Assembly: GCA_003170875.1 (NCBI GenBank)
Contig: PMYJ01000151.1
Coordinates: 2,676 to 8,299, forward strand
DNA length: 5,624 bases
Direction: 5' to 3'
From: Candidatus Dormiibacterota bacterium
GTDB taxonomy: Bacteria > Chloroflexota > Dormibacteria > Aeolococcales > Aeolococcaceae
A program made the translations under genes and the position numbers. The notes under the pieces are model-generated. The model ran no database searches. It saw nothing but the letters and a program-made list of their open reading frames with translations, and was not told the origin of the DNA. Positions 5,252-5,624 of the stretch are shown here, one piece after another. The first letter of the stretch is position 1; the number at the start of each line of letters is the position of its first letter.

Positions 5252-5624
5252 CGACCCAGACGAGCCAGAGGACATACATGGCCAAGGCGGGTGAGGTCCC
5301 CTCGCGGTGGTTCCTGGTCGACGCGCGCGGCCAGACCCTGGGGCGGCTGGCGGTCAACATCGCCCGCGTGCTGCGGGGCAAGCACCGTCCCCAGTACACG
5401 CCCCACCTCAACACCGGTGACCACATCGTCGTCGTCAATGCCGCCGACATCGTGGTCACGGGTGGCAAGGCGCGCAAGAAGATCTACGACCGCTACTCCG
5501 GGTATCCGGGCGGCCGCCGCACCCGGACCTTCGAGGAGGCGCTGGAGCGCGATCCGACCTTCCCCATCCGCCACGCGGTCAAGGGGATGCTCCAGCACAA
5601 CAGCCTGGGAGCCGACATGCTCAC
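5248..5624 (+). CDS. rplM: 50S ribosomal protein L13, N-terminal part (3' truncated by window edge)
   Basis: L13 binds 23S rRNA early and is needed for 50S assembly. 125 codons are visible of a family of about 140-150, so roughly the last 20-25 residues lie beyond the window. Family features are RTYMAKAGEVPSRWFLVDA (8-26), QTLGRLA (29-35), LRGKHRPQYTPHLNTGDHIV (42-61), VNAADIVVTGGK (63-74), SGYPGG (84-89) and AVKGMLQHNSLGADML (110-125). The last motif usually reads AVKGMLP-[KR]-x-x-LGR, so Pro is replaced by Gln and LGR by LGA. The ATG overlaps the truA stop (ATGA, 5248-5251), predicting coupled translation. rpsI is expected next, outside the window. Compared with the usual start just before TY, there are about eight extra N-terminal residues. 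Confidence 0.96.
   Translation, partial: MTTQTSQRTYMAKAGEVPSRWFLVDARGQTLGRLAVNIARVLRGKHRPQYTPHLNTGDHIVVVNAADIVVTGGKARKKIYDRYSGYPGGRRTRTFEEALERDPTFPIRHAVKGMLQHNSLGADML

Noticed and set aside
3929..5275. 448-codon open frame on the minus strand across the rpoA end, rplQ and truA
   Set aside because: It is antisense to three conserved genes, with Gly/Ala/Arg/His-rich composition and no family features, so it is a shadow frame.
5278..5280. Alternative rplM start at the second ATG
   Set aside because: It would remove the TY residues that align with the L13 N-terminus, and its ribosome-binding site is weaker than GGAGG before 5248.

Overview
The window is an ordinary, compact stretch of the bacterial ribosomal-protein and transcription core. 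It has high G+C, strong G/C preference at third codon positions, and every gene on the + strand. In order it holds: the 3' end of adk, map, infA, rpmJ, rpsM, rpsK, rpsD, rpoA, rplQ, truA, and the 5' part of rplM, which runs off the right edge. This is the distal spc/alpha-operon order found in many Gram-positive-like phyla. Several features suggest the lineage: a short-LID adenylate kinase, a four-cysteine S4, a C+ (zinc-type) L36, and RpoA with motifs such as TLGNSLRRVLLSSLPGA. By remembered family patterns these look closer to Chloroflexota/Dormibacterota-type or deep actinobacterial lineages than to Proteobacteria. The phylum call is an inference at low to moderate confidence.

Layout: 2-337 is adk (5'-truncated) and 351-1133 is map, 13 nt apart and probably cotranscribed from upstream. 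The 89-nt gap 1134-1222 holds a good extended -10 promoter (TGGTATACT), which probably starts a transcript covering infA and the alpha-operon genes. infA (1223-1438 by family length) has two further in-frame upstream starts, at 1130 and 1190. The 122-nt gap 1439-1560 carries a purine-rich patch, a 7-bp GC hairpin and a 27-codon reading frame that overlaps the rpmJ start by ATGA. From 1561 to the right edge the genes are almost contiguous. rpsM-rpsK abut, rpsD-rpoA and truA-rplM overlap by ATGA, and all other gaps are 3-17 nt. I see no terminator, tRNA, mobile element, CRISPR array or frameshift.

The products work together in making and starting the translation apparatus: S13, S11, S4 (30S), L36, L17, L13 (50S), IF-1 (initiation), the RNA polymerase alpha subunit, methionine aminopeptidase (N-terminal Met removal), TruA (tRNA pseudouridine 38-40) and adenylate kinase (energy balance). 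I found no new biological system. The points most worth a second look are the infA start and promoter arrangement, the divergent IF-1 sequence, the structured infA-rpmJ spacer, and the altered cysteine spacing in S4.
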